Source: Lojkania enalia
Taxonomy: Eukaryota; Ascomycota; Dothideomycetes; Pleosporales
NCBI GenBank assembly: GCA_010094045.1
Contig: ML986931.1
Coordinates: 1-17,318, forward strand
Length of the DNA: 17,318 nt
Reading direction: 5' to 3'
In this document: in pieces, positions 1 through 7,653 of the stretch
How the letters are laid out: every line of letters begins with the position of its first letter
Numbering within the stretch: position 1 is the first letter of the stretch
Made by a program: the position numbers and the translations under genes
Notes under the pieces: model-generated
What the model saw: only the letters and a program-made list of their open reading frames with translations
The model's database searches: none
Told to the model about the DNA's origin: nothing

Positions 1-125
1 CTAATTGTAATCTATATTAATCTTAAGTTGGTCTAGAATTAAAACTTACTATTATTTAAATATTAGTTTACTACTATTTTATAAAGCTTTTAATCTTAGA
101 TATATATTTAGTAAAGTAAGCTTAA
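1..125 (-). pseudogene. gag: gag remnant of Gypsy copy L (first ~40 codons only)
   Basis: This is recognised only through its alignment with the better preserved gag of copy R (about 16555-17110), to which it is the reverse complement. On its own it is too degraded and too short to identify. The rest lies beyond the left edge. It is certainly non-functional, since it carries in-frame TAA/TAG codons at the same places as copy R and more. Confidence 0.6.
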
Positions 126-129
126 AAGG

Positions 130-797
130 GTTTAGAGGTAGCTAAAAAGTTTCTTATTAGAGGAGTTATAAAAGTTTTTTTAGTATATGATTAGTTCTAA
201 TTTAATAGTTTATAGAGGTTAATTAGAACTAATAGTTCTCTATTATATTAAGTATATAATCTCCTCTTATAAAATTATAATTTATTTCTTAAGGGTTAGT
301 TTACTCTAATTTTCCTCTAAATTAGATAGGTTCTTTATTATAGGCCCTATAGAGAGGGGTCTACCTATTATAGGGCCTTTTATAAGAGGTAATAGTTATT
401 CTATACGCGTAGATAAAAGTTTACTCTTATTATAACTTATATATATATTAGTTCTAGTATAGGAATTAGAAGGTAAATTATAGTTAGATATTAGCGGTTA
501 CTTTTAATTCTAATAGATTATTAGTAGTTTTTAAGTTTCTATTTAGGCGTACTCTATATAGCTTTTTTAAAGGCAATCCGAATTATAGAGAATAAGAAGT
601 TCTAAACTTAAAAACTTTAATTAATAAAAGGTTTCTAAAATTCTATCTTGATAATTAAATAATTTAATATAATAGTATATAAATATTATAATCTAAACTA
701 AATTAGATATATTTTAGACTTAGATATAGTTAAATAAATAATTAATTTAATATTATTAAAGAGACTATTATTAGTAGTATTAACTTCTTCTATATAA
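130..797 (-). other. 5' leader of Gypsy copy L, non-coding
   Basis: This stretch between LTR and gag has no coding sequence I can support. It is the mutated counterpart of 15903-16555 in copy R. The GC-rich hairpin seen in copy R around 16321-16344 is still visible here at about 345-380 as a run of GGCCC/GGGGTC-like blocks, but its pairing has been eroded. Confidence 0.65.
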
Positions 798-1076
798 TAT
801 AATAATATAGGTAAGATAATAGGTCTAAATATAGTATAAATCTACTTAGAGGTATATAAGAGTATATAGGGGTTTAGGAACCTAGAAATTCTATTAATAC
901 TTATAGGCCTTATATAAAAGAATATAAAAGAACTACTAAACTATTTATAAGGGAGTATATAACTATATATAAATAGGAAAAGGAGTGGAACTAAGAGTAG
1001 AATAAAATAAGTAAAAAGCTTTAGGATAAGATTATATATAAAGCTTTTTATAGAACAATTTCTTTATATTATTATA
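798..1076 (-). repeat. Gypsy family LTR, copy L (5' LTR)
   Basis: This 279-bp LTR is the most mutated of three copies (others at 5938-6215 and 15643-15902). The terminal TGTAAC...GTTACA of the family has become TATAAT...ATTATA by C-to-T and G-to-A changes. Over the 109 bases 822-930 it differs from 5962-6070 at 18 positions, and in all 18 this copy carries the T or A. The element sense is minus, because leader and gag follow it to the left. Confidence 0.85.
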
Positions 1077-1244
1077 TTATCTATATACTTAAAAAAGTAG
1101 ATATTCTATTAATCTTAGGGATATAAGTAATTTTACTATTATTCTTAATATATAGTAGCTTTTAATAGAAATCATAATAGTATAATCCTTTTAGTTAAAA
1201 CTAGTCTAGAGAAATAATAGAAATATAAAAACTTAAATAGTATA
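1077..1244. other. AT-rich target sequence between Gypsy copy L and the first Fot1-like element
   Basis: This is short spacer DNA with no open frame or repeat that I can name. The TA at 1243-1244 is the left target duplication of the Fot1-like element that starts at 1245. It may belong with 3096-3269 and 5126-5937 as the original target DNA, interrupted twice by DNA transposons. Confidence 0.5.
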
Positions 1245-1297
1245 ACATATTCTACTATTAAAGCGGCTAAACTATCGAAGCGGCTACTTTTTCTTAG
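1245..1297. repeat. Left terminal inverted repeat of Fot1-like element 1
   Basis: This pairs with 3041-3093 over 53 bases, and all mismatches are transitions. It begins ACATATTCTAC; the partner end begins ACGTATTCTAC when read inward. It contains the doubled AGCGGCTA motif. Confidence 0.92.
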
Positions 1298-1327
1298 TAC
1301 AACAAATACTATATATAAAAAGTTAAT

Positions 1328-2998
1328 TTATTTAATACTAATAAGAGATTCTATATATAATATACTTTCATCTAATTTAGAATTTTCCCTACTGTCCTTT
1401 TAGCACATACGAGCGTTATATCCAGTCTTACTACAGTTACTATAGTAGCGTTAAACTAGTTAAGCCCTTTCTTAAATATTAGTACTACGAGTTTTCTTAA
1501 AGAGCTGAGAGTTTATAGATACTTCAGTAGCTATATATAAAGATCCCTCGCTATATAATACTATACTACTATACTAAATATACTTTCTTTTACGCGTTTT
1601 ACGCTTAGTTACTTCTTCTAATTACCTTTTAAGCTTAGAATTGCGAGCTTAAAGAAGTGTATTCTAATATAGCATTAACTCAGTACCTTTTATAAGCTGT
1701 GAGAATCCTTCTTACACCTCTTTTAGTAATCGTATAAAGGACTTTTATATAAGTATTAATTGTAACCCAAATTTATATATATTACTTAGAGTTTTAGACT
1801 ATTAGAAGTCTTCTTATAGAAGTAGTTCTAGTAGAATATATAGTTATATATTAAGGCGATTTAATATAACCTGCGCGTTTAGAGGAATAATTCCTATTAC
1901 TTTAAAGGTCTTTCAATAGTTCTTATACGTAAATATATTAAAAAACACGTTCTTAAAGACTAGAAGAAAGCCTTCTTTATTAATATAGTAGACGCGTCGG
2001 CGCGCTAAGTCTTATATATACTATAAATACTTTAGCTTTAACGGTAAGAAGTAAACTATATTAAGAGGCTAAAGTATATATAATAAATAAAAAGGTATAT
2101 AAAACGTTAGGATCTTTTATATAAGGTAGTAATCTTTAAATTCCTAGTTAAGGTAGCTTTTATAGCTATCTAAAATAAGTAGCCTATACGACTCTATCTA
2201 ACGCATCTTTATATACTTATTAAAATACTTTAGCTACTTAAGATTAAGCGTGTTATTTATCTAGCCGTTCTTAGAGACTAAAATTTTCTAATTATATAGT
2301 ATACCTACTTCTTTATACTATATAGAGATATAAACGCGTCTTTTATAGATAATAAATAGTAGAGTTATATACGCAGTAGTATAGATACTCTAAATAATTA
2401 TAATCTACTTATAATTACCTAGCTATATAAGAGTAGGCTTTATATAATATTCTAAACCTGTAACAACCTTTATAATACTAATAATATCTATCTAAAAGTC
2501 TATTTTATTAAAGTTGTAGATATTATTATTATATATACTATATTTTGCAATTATATCCTATATAAGCTTAAACCACGCGTTAATAACCTCTAGATTCTCT
2601 TATTTTATTCTTTAGCAATCCTTTACTCGATTAAAAGCTATTTTAAGCTTGTTTATACGCGCTATAAATTATTTAAACGAATTCTTTCTTATAGATGTTT
2701 TATTACGTACGCATAATAGTTTATCTATTATATCTACTACCTTATATAGCTAAAGTGTAAATCCTCGTAAATTAAGGTTAAGAATATATTATACAATTGT
2801 TTATTCTTCGGTTACTATAAGCTTCTAGTAATTTAGTTGTATATAAGAGCGAAATACGATTCTATAAAGTCGAGTAGAGAGTTGTTAATATTATACGTTA
2901 AAAGTTATAGCAGCGCGTTATACGCTCTTAAACTAGCCTAATTTATACGCCTATAAGATAAGCTTAATTCTACCTTCTTATTAAATTAATAGAAGGTC
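1328..2998 (-). pseudogene. Fot1/pogo-type DDE transposase, broken by RIP
   Basis: This encoded the transposase that cuts and pastes the element. A single minus-strand frame of about 557 codons can be followed without frameshift, though stops interrupt it. From the N-terminus it shows a helix-turn-helix part (about 2700-2990, with a block like AYKLGQFKSVRRAA once TAG/TAA are read as Gln), a Tc5/CENP-B-like DNA-binding part (about 2560-2860), and the DDE catalytic core. Catalytic Asp 1 is Asn (codon 2507-2509, context YNFN), Asp 2 survives (2168-2170, context LILDSY where the family has DGH) and Asp 3 is Asn (2060-2062). A basic C-terminus rich in K and R (about 1580-1640) is followed by a CX2CX4HX4C zinc knuckle near 1403-1450, with its first Cys and His turned to Tyr. 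Start and stop are estimates: the start Met is not preserved, and the TAA at 1328-1330 could be RIP-made. Confidence 0.88.
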
Positions 2999-3040
2999 GT
3001 ATTATAGATTTATTATAGTTCGTACGTAGTGTTTATAATG

Positions 3041-3093
3041 CTAAGAAAAAGTGGCCGCTTTAATAGTTTAGCTACTTCGATAGTAGAATACGT
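3041..3093. repeat. Right terminal inverted repeat of Fot1-like element 1
   Basis: This is the reverse complement of 1245-1297 apart from transitions. It is followed by the TA target duplication at 3094-3095. One of its two inner motifs has decayed by RIP (AAGTAGCTA in place of AAGCGGCTA). Confidence 0.92.
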
Positions 3094-3095
3094 TA

Positions 3096-3269
3096 ATACT
3101 TTTATAAAATATATATTAGTAGTACTACTATTAACTAGAGAAATATAAAGCTATATTATACCTTTATCTTCTATTCTAGTAAGACTACTACTTATCTTTA
3201 TATATCTTATACTAGATTATTCTATTAAGATAATCTTAGTTCTATTATATTATATATATTTATTAGCGC
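3096..3269. other. Spacer between the two Fot1-like elements
   Basis: These 174 bases of AT-rich DNA lie between the right TA duplication of element 1 and the left TA (3270-3271) of element 2. I see no coding frame or repeat. The spacer shows that the two elements inserted independently and not as a composite. Confidence 0.5.
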
Positions 3270-3271
3270 TA

Positions 3272-3321
3272 ACGTAATTTACTACTAAGCGGTTAAAACT
3301 ACCGAGCGGTTAGTAACCCAC
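3272..3321. repeat. Left terminal inverted repeat of Fot1-like element 2
   Basis: This pairs with 5074-5123. The core from 3281 to 3317 is almost perfect in both ends, including the two AGCGGTTA motifs. Differences are transitions only. Confidence 0.92.
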
Positions 3322-3371
3322 CTAATTTCAATTTTAAAGTAGAATATCTCTACAGCTATTAAAGTAATTAA

Positions 3372-5042
3372 TTATATAGTAATATCTATATAATTCTTAC
3401 TATTTAATATTTCGATTAGAGCTATTTTATACGTCTTAATATAATAGTCTAGCTCTTAACAGCGCCCGCAGCGTCTTAGTTAGTATAGTTAACTATAACT
3501 ATTTAGGCCTTTTTATTCTATTTAACGGCCTTCTTATTATTACTTTACTAATTATAGCCTATCTAATATAGAGACGGTATTTACACCTTTAATTACCTTA
3601 CGTTTACGCTTCTTGCGCTTTATAAGCATTATATTTGCCGCCTAGAGATCTCTATTCTCTATCTCTAAAAACGACTATCTATACGCTATAGACGTAATAC
3701 CCTTTATAAGACTTATAAGACTCTTAAGTATTAACGTTAGTAAGCTATTTTAATATTGTTCTACGCGCCGTTATATATATTATATCTAGTACTCTATCTC
3801 TAAGTAATTATATAGTGTTTATAACTGCTATTTAGTAGGTTCTAGAAGCGGCGGCGTTAGGGTTTATAAAGCTTAGATATCGAGCTTTAAAATAATATAA
3901 TCTGGACTAAATAGGACTAATCTAGACCCTCTAAAGCCTCTAGCTATATTTTTATTAATAATAGCGTTATTAAAGGCCGCTTTAAATATAGGTAAGAAGT
4001 CTTCTTTAGTTATATAATTAATACGGCACTAAATTAAACTTTTAATCTCCTTGCTATATACACGCTTTAATAGACTAAAATAGCCTATATTAAATAGCTG
4101 TAGAAGATAAGATAAGTGTAGAGGTATATAAAGCGTAATAATATTACGTTCTTTATAATAATTATAAAATTCGATGGAATTATAGCTATTATAGCCGTCT
4201 ATAATAAGTAGTTGGTAGGCGCTAGTAGTACTAGCTTTAGTATGTTTATCAAAGTACTTAAGCTACTTAAACCTATGTTTAATAGACATCTAGCCCTTCT
4301 TACTAATAGATAAAACCTACTAAGGCTTATCTATAATTAACTAGTACTAGGTATTATATTATTATGCGCCCTTAAGGATAATAAATAGTAGAACCAGCTA
4401 ACTATATGTATTCGCTACTATAATTACTGTTACCTACTTAGTATTATTAAACTAGATAGATTTAAATATTTATCGCCTCTTAGTACTAGTAATAACTATT
4501 CTTAGGCTAATTTTACCTATTTAGAAGCTGGTCTTATTAAAATTATATATATCTTTGTTAAAGATACTGTACTTAGCTTTAGTATTATATATAAGGTGGA
4601 ACCAGCCTTAAATAACCTTAAGATCTTTATTTAGAGCTCTTTAGTAGTTATATTATTAATTGACGCGTAATTTAAGCTCTAAAACGTGTAAGACGAAGCG
4701 ATTAGGCCAATTTTTACTAATAGATCGCTGACCGTAATTAAGAAGCAGTTTATTAGCTATATCTCGCAGTATATTAAGATTAAGCTAAAACCTACACGTA
4801 TCTACATTAAGTGTATAGTCTATAATCGACCTCTCCTCCAGCTCTATAAGATTCTTTAAATTGGGGGTATAATTAGCTCTATAAGGTCTCCTATTGCGGC
4901 GCTCTCTTAGGGTGGTATAGCTAACTTTAAACGCTTATACTGCAGCTAAATTTAACTTAAATTGACCTTATTTAAAAGCTTTATTTACTATAGTTATATT
5001 AGCTTTAGATAAGCGTATTCTATCGCGTAGTTGTAGAGATAT
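3372..5042 (-). pseudogene. Fot1/pogo-type DDE transposase with C-terminal zinc knuckle, broken by RIP
   Basis: One minus-strand frame of 557 codons, with no frameshift, runs from ATA at 5042 (probably a RIP-mutated ATG) to TAA at 3372. This matches the usual ~540-560 residues of Fot1 transposases. From the N-terminus there is a helix-turn-helix with basic stretch LRERRNRRPYRAN (about 4865-4920), a CENP-B/Tc5-type region (about 4640-4860), and the catalytic core. Asp 1 is Asn (4536-4538, context YNFN), Asp 2 is kept (4197-4199, context LIIDGYNSYNS for the family's DGHxSH), and Asp 3 is Asn (4089-4091, context LFNIGYF). A C-terminal CX2CX4HX4C knuckle at about 3430-3473 keeps its first two Cys, while His and last Cys read Tyr. 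All stops inside are TAA or TAG at Gln/Trp positions. With two of three catalytic Asp gone it cannot be active. Confidence 0.92.
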
Positions 5043-5073
5043 TACGAAAATTAATAGGGTAGTAGAGATTTTA

Positions 5074-5123
5074 GTAGGTTACTAACCGCTCGGTGGTTTT
5101 AACCGCTTAGTAGTGGATTATAT
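5074..5123. repeat. Right terminal inverted repeat of Fot1-like element 2
   Basis: This is the reverse complement of 3272-3321 apart from a few transitions. It is followed by the TA duplication at 5124-5125. Confidence 0.92.
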
Positions 5124-5125
5124 TA

Positions 5126-5937
5126 GTATTAAAGATAATTTAATTCTTATAGAGTTTCTATAATATTTACTCGATCGTATATTATAATATTAATGAAACC
5201 TAAGTATTAAAACCACTTACTAATATATTAATAATAGTACTAAAATTAGCTAATAGTATATAGTTTAATTAAACTAATTAGATTATCTTTTATACTAATT
5301 CTAAGTATTTATTAAGAAATTATTTTAATACCTTTTCTAGATATATAAACTAGCAGTTTAATCTACCCCCTATATACTTATATTAGTAGCTAGAATAGTA
5401 TCTTCTTTCTATAAGCTTACTATTAGTAGACTTACTTCTAGTTTTAATATTACTCTTACTTTTACCTTTATACTAATTACTATTAAGCTATTATATATCT
5501 TTTAGCTATACTTAAAATACTATTACTTTTTTAACTAGATTCTTTTAATATAATTTATTATTAATCTTATTAATTATAGTATTAATATTTAAAACTCTGC
5601 TTTAATATAAAATCTAGTATTATTACTATATATAAGTTTTAAATTAATCTTTAATAGTAATAATAAACTAGAATATAATATTTTTAAAGCTAGACTTAAA
5701 ATTAATATTATTTAATTATATAAGACTAGCTTTAAATTTACTAGTAAATTAAGATATACTATTATAGTAACTACTATATAGGCTAAAGAAGTTAGTTTAG
5801 AGGGTATACTTCTCTATAAAATCTTACTCTTTATAATACTTAAGAATAGTATTAAAGAATACTTCTACTATCTTATATAAGCGTAGACTTTTAAGTATCT
5901 CTTAATAAACTATAGTAAGTAGAATACTTATAATAAA
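5126..5937. other. Unassigned AT-rich relic between the second Fot1-like element and Gypsy copy M
   Basis: These 812 bases are strongly RIP-depleted of C and G. I find no terminal repeats and no match to the other repeats in the window. A weak minus-strand frame in about 5230-5390 has stops only as TAA/TAG and could be a worn coding remnant, but I cannot name it. The bases ATAAA (5933-5937) directly outside the LTR of copy M are the candidate left target duplication of that element. Confidence 0.4.
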
Positions 5938-6215
5938 TGTAACGGCGTAGGTAAGATAATAGGTCTAAATGCGGCACGAATCTACTTAGAGGTATATAGG
6001 AGTGCGTAGGGGTTTAGGGACCTAGGAATTCTATTAACACCTATAGGCCTTATACGAAAGGATATAGAAGAACTACTAAGCTACTTATAAGGGAGTATAC
6101 AACTATATACGGAAGGGAAAAGGGGTAGAACTGGGGGTAGGATAAGATAAGCGAAAAGCTTTAGGATAAGGTTATAATAAAGCTTTTCGTGGAACAATTT
6201 CTTTGCATTATTATA
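5938..6215 (-). repeat. Gypsy family 3' LTR, copy M
   Basis: This 278-bp LTR is the best preserved copy at its plus-strand left end, which reads TGTAACGGCG (5938). The opposite end is ATTATA (from GTTACA). It is the 3' LTR of a minus-strand element because a polypurine tract abuts it at 6216. It contains a perfect 12-bp inverted repeat (6152-6163 with 6178-6189, 14-base loop) near the start of the LTR in element sense. Confidence 0.87.
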
Positions 6216-6229
6216 CTACCCCCCTTCTT
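6216..6229 (-). other. Polypurine tract of Gypsy copy M
   Basis: On the minus strand this reads AAGAAGGGGGGTAG and directly precedes the LTR end at 6215. This is the expected position of the primer for plus-strand DNA synthesis in LTR retrotransposons. It fixes the element orientation. Confidence 0.8.
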
Positions 6230-6757
6230 ATAGGCTAATAGTCCCTATCTATACTAGTTCGGGAGGGAATTAGGGCTATTATAGATAGGTTCTAGTATAA
6301 AGAAATTTCTTTAAGGAGGTATTTACTAGTAAGAGCTAATATACGCGGTTACCTATAGAGATGCGTTTATTAATATAATATTAAGTAAGGTTTTTACGGT
6401 AAGTATAATTAACCTATATATTAGCTAGTAACTACTATTATAACAGTTTATTAATATTGCAATTTCGTCCCGTATAGTAATAAGCATTTACTAGCCTTAG
6501 TATATTACTAGATTACTGTTAACTAAGCTTTCTTAACTAAACAATAACTTCTACTCTGTATGTATTATTACGCATCCCTAGTACTATTAATTATTAAAGT
6601 ATTGCTAACGCCTTATAGAAAAAATTAATTAATATACTACTCCGCCCGCCTCCTAAAGCCTCTTTAAAAGCCTTCTAAATTATCTACCTTTAAGCTACAC
6701 ACACGCTCGCCCGCGGGCGATATATAATATTTACCTTTTAGTCCCTAAGATTAAAAA
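6230..6757. other. Gypsy copy M 3' region without a recognised gene
   Basis: This lies between the polypurine tract and the opposite-strand frame that starts near 6758. A patch at about 6640-6720 is strikingly GC-rich for this window (GCCCGCGGGC at 6711-6720). A TATATAATAT follows at 6721-6730. The TATA could belong to a promoter for the plus-strand frame downstream, but that is inference from position only. Otherwise I see nothing. Confidence 0.4.
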
Positions 6758-7276
6758 AATGCGAGTATTATACCTCGTAAAATAAAAAGTATAACCCCGT
6801 ACGAATCGCATCTAATACTAGTAGAGTATTTACTACTAACGCACTTATAGATCCCCTTCTACTATAAGGAGGAGTTTCTAGTCCTCTAGGGCCATCTTAA
6901 ACTATAGGTAGTGGCCCGATACGCAAGAGATAAGAAGGATAAAAAGGTAGCTTTTAAGGCTGTTTTAGAGTCTACTTATAGTCTAGTACTTATAGCCTAG
7001 GTTATAAGGAGTTAGGAAGATAACCTTCTTACAGCTAGTATCTAAGTAGCTTTATTCTACTAGGGTACTAAGTTATTCTATTAGGTTTTAGCCCTAAAGG
7101 CTCTAGTATCTAGCCTTTAGGCTAATATCGCGGCGCTTTTAAGCGGCTAAGGATAAAGTAGGGGAGGTTTAAGGGGAGTCTGGAAGGAAGGAAAGAGAAG
7201 GAGGGTAGAAGAGGAGAGGACTAGGGAGGTATCTAACAGCCTACTATTAGACCCTCTAAATTTTATAGAAGAGTAA
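6758..7276 (+). pseudogene. Unassigned opposite-strand open frame in the 3' region of the Gypsy element
   Basis: A plus-strand frame of about 172 codons runs without any frameshift to TAA at 7274-7276. It is interrupted by 11 internal codons, every one TAA or TAG and none TGA, exactly what RIP does to Gln and Trp codons. Its composition is protein-like: a charged block RYARDKKDKKVAFKAV (from 6917), a long hydrophobic, alpha-helix-prone middle (about 6960-7140) and a basic/acidic C-terminus (KEGKRRRVEEERTREV, from 7183). It ends 25 bases from the pol stop of the same element, tail to tail. I do not recognise the family. It could be an accessory antisense gene of the retrotransposon or a fragment of something inserted in it. 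The start is uncertain: ATA at 6770 could be a mutated ATG. Confidence 0.55.
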
Positions 7277-7301
7277 TTTTAAGCCTATACTTTAGTTTTT
7301 T

Positions 7302-7523
7302 TTAAAATCTACTATTTAACTCTTATATATTATCGTCTACTAGATAATCTATATTCTCTATACTATTCTTATATACCTTAATCTATTTAGTTAGAGCTTT
7401 TAAAAGTCCTAGCTAATTCAGATACTTATTATAAAAAGCTTTTAGCTTATAAAGCGAACCTATAAAATTTAAGACTTTATACTAGACTGGGTTAGGATTA
7501 TATCCTACCTATTTTATATAGTA
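7302..7523 (-). pseudogene. pol: Gypsy copy M pol, C-terminal piece: second half of the chromodomain and tail
   Basis: This continues the chromodomain that breaks off at 12784 on the other side of the Copia element. After rejoining at the TTTAA duplication the frame reads on through YYIK-VGYNPNPV-YKV, the conserved W-GY-x-E-W part of a chromodomain with Trp codons turned to TAG. A tail typical of fungal chromovirus integrases follows. In-frame TAA codons occur near 7325 and at 7302-7304; one of them is the natural stop, the other a possible RIP product. Chromodomains target such elements to heterochromatin. Confidence 0.82.
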
Positions 7524-7528
7524 TTTAA
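7524..7528. repeat. Target site duplication, left copy, of the Copia element
   Basis: TTTAA lies immediately outside the LTR start at 7529 and is identical to 12779-12783. Five bases is the usual duplication length for Ty1/Copia elements. Confidence 0.93.
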
Positions 7529-7653
7529 TGTTAGAGCTGGCTAGCTCTAATAAGGATTAGAAAACTGCGTCTATTAACTAGAAATGCGAGATATACTATA
7601 TATATATCCCTAAACCTACTAAGGAGCTAACTATAAATAGTTTAGCTATAATA
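7529..7653 (-). repeat. Copia 3' LTR
   Basis: This 125-bp LTR starts TGTTAGAG on the plus strand and ends in GCTATAATA, where the other copy keeps GCTGTAACA. It is the more mutated of the pair. In element sense its first bases also encode the end of the pol frame (stop TAA at 7642-7644). Confidence 0.93.

Larger units (their letters stand above)
1..1076 (-). mobile_element. Ty3/Gypsy element copy L, 5' end (LTR, leader, start of gag), continues off left edge
   Basis: Read on the minus strand this is LTR (1076 to 798), leader (797 to about 130) and the beginning of gag. The whole stretch is an inverted copy of 15643 to about 16700 (copy R): for example the 20 bases or more around position 10-40 match the reverse complement of 16650-16690. 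The homology stops exactly at the outer LTR end (1076 here, 15643 there), as expected for two separate insertions of one family. Copy L is much more mutated than copy R, with nearly all C and G outside resistant contexts turned to T and A. The five bases outside the LTR are TTATC (1077-1081). The matching duplication would lie beyond the left edge. Confidence 0.85.
1245..3093 (-). mobile_element. Fot1-like (Tc1/mariner-pogo) DNA transposon 1, complete but RIP-inactivated
   Basis: The 1849-bp element is bounded by 53-bp terminal inverted repeats (1245-1297 and 3041-3093). They differ only by transitions and are flanked by TA on both sides (1243-1244, 3094-3095), the target duplication used by Tc1/mariner elements. 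Each end carries two copies of a motif AGCGGCTA 17 bp apart (left: 1262 and 1279), probably transposase binding sites. The size, TA target, long inverted repeats and single transposase frame fit the fungal Fot1 family, whose members are about 1.9 kb. Confidence 0.92.
3272..5123 (-). mobile_element. Fot1-like (Tc1/mariner-pogo) DNA transposon 2, complete but RIP-inactivated
   Basis: The 1852-bp element has inverted repeats of about 50 bp (3272-3321 and 5074-5123) and flanking TA dinucleotides (3270-3271, 5124-5125). Each end carries AGCGGTTA twice, 17 bp apart (left: 3288 and 3305), the same architecture as element 1 with one base changed. The inverted repeats and protein of the two elements are clearly different in sequence, so this is a second, related family and not another copy. 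It is less mutated than element 1: its transposase frame has fewer stops. Confidence 0.93.

Noticed and set aside
798..1076. The 278-bp repeat as a stand-alone MITE with TGTAAC inverted ends
   Set aside because: Its ends are near-inverted over about 14 bp, but no target duplication fits. The copy at 5938-6215 abuts a polypurine tract, and the other two are followed by a leader and gag, so it is an LTR.
1245..5123. The two Fot1-like elements as one tandem or composite element
   Set aside because: Each has its own complete inverted repeats and TA duplications, the inverted repeats differ in sequence, and 178 bases of other DNA (including the two TA duplications) separate them.
5230..5470. A protein-coding gene in the 812-bp relic
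   Set aside because: Several weak frames look alike, none has a recognisable motif, and the base composition alone produces such runs.
798..6215. The LTRs at 798-1076 and 5938-6215 as the two ends of one short element
   Set aside because: The flanking pentamers do not match. Leader and gag lie to the left of the first LTR and the polypurine tract to the right of the second, so they belong to different elements.
6720..6790. ATGCGAGTATTA at 6759 as the start of the plus-strand gene
   Set aside because: This ATG is in a different frame from the long remnant and reaches a TAA after eight codons.
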